From assembly GCA_964537245.1 (NCBI GenBank), contig CAZHZL010000100.1:1-7177 (forward strand): a stretch of DNA of 7,177 nucleotides, written 5' to 3'. Below are positions 5,648 through 7,177 of this stretch, one piece after another. The notes beneath the pieces are model-generated. The model ran no database searches and had not been told where the DNA came from. It saw only the letters and a list, made by a program, of their open reading frames with translations. Every line of letters begins with the position of its first letter. Position 1 is the stretch's first letter. The DNA comes from UMGS1840 sp964537245 (GTDB lineage: Bacteria; Bacillota; Clostridia; UMGS1840). The translations under genes were made by a program, and so were the position numbers.

Positions 5648-6610
5648 ATGATTACACTTTCAAAAATCGCCGCTCTTGCACATGTTTCCGTTTCTACTGC
5701 TTCAAAGGCATTTTCGGGAAGCAAAGAAGTAAACGAAGAAACAAGAGAGCTGATTTTTAATATAGCAAAACAGTATGACTGCTTTAAGAAATATTACAAT
5801 ATAAAATACCCGAAATATGTTATTGCAGTTATTTGTCCTGAATTTAAAAGCAGCCTTTACTCCTCTTATCTGAATATAATACAGGACGAGCTTTCAAAGA
5901 ATAACTGCGAAATTTGCGTTGCCGCAACAGAATTCAGCGCTGAAGCAGAAAAAAATCTTCTTGAATATTACACTATGCATTCAACGGTCGATGGTATCAT
6001 TGTTATAAATCCAAAAACTAATTTAAAACCCGAAATACAAATCCCCCTTGCATCAGTAGGAAAATACATAGACAACGGCAATATCATATCCACAACAGAT
6101 AATTTTGACGAAATAATATGTGAGGCAATTAAATATTTTAAAGAAAAAAATGTGAAAGATATAGGCTTTATCGGTGAGACACTTACAACACACAAAAATA
6201 AAACTTTCCTTGAAGCAATGGAAAAAAACTCCTTATCCGTAAATAAAGACTTCATTTTTATCACCAAAAAGCGTTTTGAGGAAGGCGGCTATTATGCTAT
6301 GGAAAAGCTTTTTGAAAAAAACAAGCTTCCGAGAGCAATAATATGCGCTTACGACAATATGGCAATCGGTGCAATGCGCTGTATTTTTGATAAAGGACTA
6401 AAAATTCCTGCTGATATAGCTGTATTGGGAATGGACAATAATGTTGAGGCGAAATATATAAATCCTCAGCTTTCATCAATAGATTACGGAGTAGAGCTTG
6501 CCTGCCGCACCGCAACAAAAGAGCTTATGAATAAAATAACCGACAAACCTGTAAAATATAAAATTTTCATACCATGCGAGCTTAATTTAAAAGAATCAAC
6601 CAATATATAA
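5648..6610 (+). CDS. LacI-family transcriptional repressor
   Basis: The 320-residue regulator has an N-terminal LacI helix-turn-helix, ITLSKIAALAHVSVSTASKA (residues 2-21), followed by the third helix VNEETRELIFNIAK. A periplasmic-binding-protein-like sensor domain (about 57-320) includes DGIIVINP and IPADIAVLGMDN, which matches the family's IP-DIAV-GMD segment. It should bind DNA as a dimer and release it, or bind it, on binding a small molecule, probably related to the substrate of the divergent transporter. ATG 5648 is preferred over GTG 5639, because GAGGTGAT (5636-5643) overlaps the GTG but is well spaced for the ATG. The linker after the helix-turn-helix (DCFKKYYNIKYPKY) is shorter than usual and lacks the typical NALAR-like hinge helix, so DNA binding may differ from textbook LacI. 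A terminator follows directly after the stop. Confidence 0.9.
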   Translation: MITLSKIAALAHVSVSTASKAFSGSKEVNEETRELIFNIAKQYDCFKKYYNIKYPKYVIAVICPEFKSSLYSSYLNIIQDELSKNNCEICVAATEFSAEAEKNLLEYYTMHSTVDGIIVINPKTNLKPEIQIPLASVGKYIDNGNIISTTDNFDEIICEAIKYFKEKNVKDIGFIGETLTTHKNKTFLEAMEKNSLSVNKDFIFITKKRFEEGGYYAMEKLFEKNKLPRAIICAYDNMAIGAMRCIFDKGLKIPADIAVLGMDNNVEAKYINPQLSSIDYGVELACRTATKELMNKITDKPVKYKIFIPCELNLKESTNI

Positions 6611-6652
6611 AAAAACAGAATTTACCCTATTTAAAGGATAAATTCTGTTTTT
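6611..6652. terminator. Bidirectional intrinsic terminator between convergent lacI-type and pckG genes
   Basis: AAAAACAGAATTTA (6611-6624) and TAAATTCTGTTTTT (6639-6652) pair perfectly over 14 bases, and CCT/AGG within the loop extends the stem after one mismatch. T-runs follow on the plus strand (TTTTTTT), and the A-run before the stem gives U-runs on the minus strand. It ends both the regulator gene and the PEP carboxykinase gene, whose stop lies 16 bases further on. Confidence 0.9.
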
Positions 6653-6667
6653 TTATATTAAAATTAA

Positions 6668-7177
6668 TTATGCAAGTCTTGATTTCAAGCCTTCCAATTC
6701 AGAATCAAGCTCTTTTGGAAGCTTATCGCCAAATTTAGCGAAGAATTCACCTATTCCTGCGATTTCTTCTGACCATACAGCTTTATCTACGCTGAGAAGT
6801 TCTTCTAATGTTGCATCAGAAATATCCAAGCCTTCAACATTGATATCTTCTTTCTTAGGAAGGTATCCGATAGCTGTTTCAACAGCGTCAACCTTATCGT
6901 CACATCTGTCGAGTATCCAGTTGAGAACTCTGATGTTATCACCGAATCCAGGCCACATAAATTTGCCTTCAGCATTTGTTCTGAACCAGTTAACATGGAA
7001 AATTTTCGGTGGGTTAGGAATTTTCTTGCCCATTTCCAACCAATGACCGAAGTAATCACCCATGTTGTATCCGCAGAACGGAATCATAGCCATAGGGTCT
7101 CTTCTTACAACACCAACTGCACCTGCTGCTGCGGCTGTTGTCTCAGAAGCCATTGTAGCACCAATGAATACACCGTG
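6668..7177 (-). CDS. pckG: Phosphoenolpyruvate carboxykinase (GTP), C-terminal part (5' end outside window)
   Basis: The enzyme interconverts oxaloacetate plus GTP with phosphoenolpyruvate, CO2 and GDP in the cytosol. It serves gluconeogenesis or, in many anaerobes, CO2 fixation to oxaloacetate on the way to succinate or propionate. The visible 169 residues are the C-terminal quarter or so of a protein of about 600. The frame is open to the last base of the window, so the ATG at 7151-7153 is internal. Family hallmarks are GVFIGATMASETTAAAAG at the start, RRDPMAMIPFCGYNMGDYF, KIFHVNWFRT and FMWPGFGDNIRVL. The last contains the conserved aromatic residues of the guanine pocket that separate the GTP from the ATP enzyme. 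The tail of acidic helices is usual. It is convergent with the LacI-type gene and appears to be core chromosome. I see nothing damaged. Confidence 0.95.
   Translation of the reverse strand, partial: HGVFIGATMASETTAAAAGAVGVVRRDPMAMIPFCGYNMGDYFGHWLEMGKKIPNPPKIFHVNWFRTNAEGKFMWPGFGDNIRVLNWILDRCDDKVDAVETAIGYLPKKEDINVEGLDISDATLEELLSVDKAVWSEEIAGIGEFFAKFGDKLPKELDSELEGLKSRLA

Noticed and set aside
5968..6267. Minus-strand frame of 99 codons
   Set aside because: It is antisense to the sensor domain of the LacI-family regulator and resembles no protein I recognise.

Overview
The window looks like the chromosome of a low-GC Gram-positive anaerobe, most likely an uncultured gut member of the Clostridia. 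This is inferred from the strong A+T bias, good Shine-Dalgarno sites, TTGACA/TATAAT-type promoters, A/T-rich intrinsic terminators, a clostridial-type large serine recombinase and a GTP-type PEP carboxykinase. No species can be named from the sequence alone.

Region 1 (1 to about 4170) looks like the right end of an integrated mobile element. It starts with the C-terminal third or so of a D5/P4-type phage or plasmid primase-helicase. Two very small genes follow, one of 48 codons (unknown) and one of 46 codons (SHOCT-like). A large serine recombinase of 555 residues lies near the right end and is probably the element's integrase. Between the small genes and the recombinase, in the opposite orientation and with its own promoter and a strong bidirectional terminator, sits a 407-residue AAA ATPase with a DUF4143-type C-terminal nuclease-like fold. 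This ATPase gene looks like insulated cargo.

Region 2 (about 4170 to 6660) holds a divergent pair: an MFS transporter (minus strand) and a LacI-family repressor (plus strand). They share a 143-bp intergenic region with two back-to-back promoters and an inverted repeat midway between them. The simplest reading is local control of an uptake or efflux system by the repressor; the substrate cannot be told. Region 3 (6668 to the end) is the C-terminal 169 residues of GTP-dependent PEP carboxykinase, a housekeeping gene, so the chromosome has resumed here.

Nearly every gene boundary has a recognisable signal. There are four promoters, and hairpin terminators lie at 951-997, 4174-4215 and 6611-6652. 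I found no tRNA, rRNA, CRISPR array or IS element. I did not find a clearly new system. The parts most worth a second look are the reversed ATPase cargo, the hairpin at 698-732, the small conserved-looking ORFs, and the putative operator between the transporter and its regulator.
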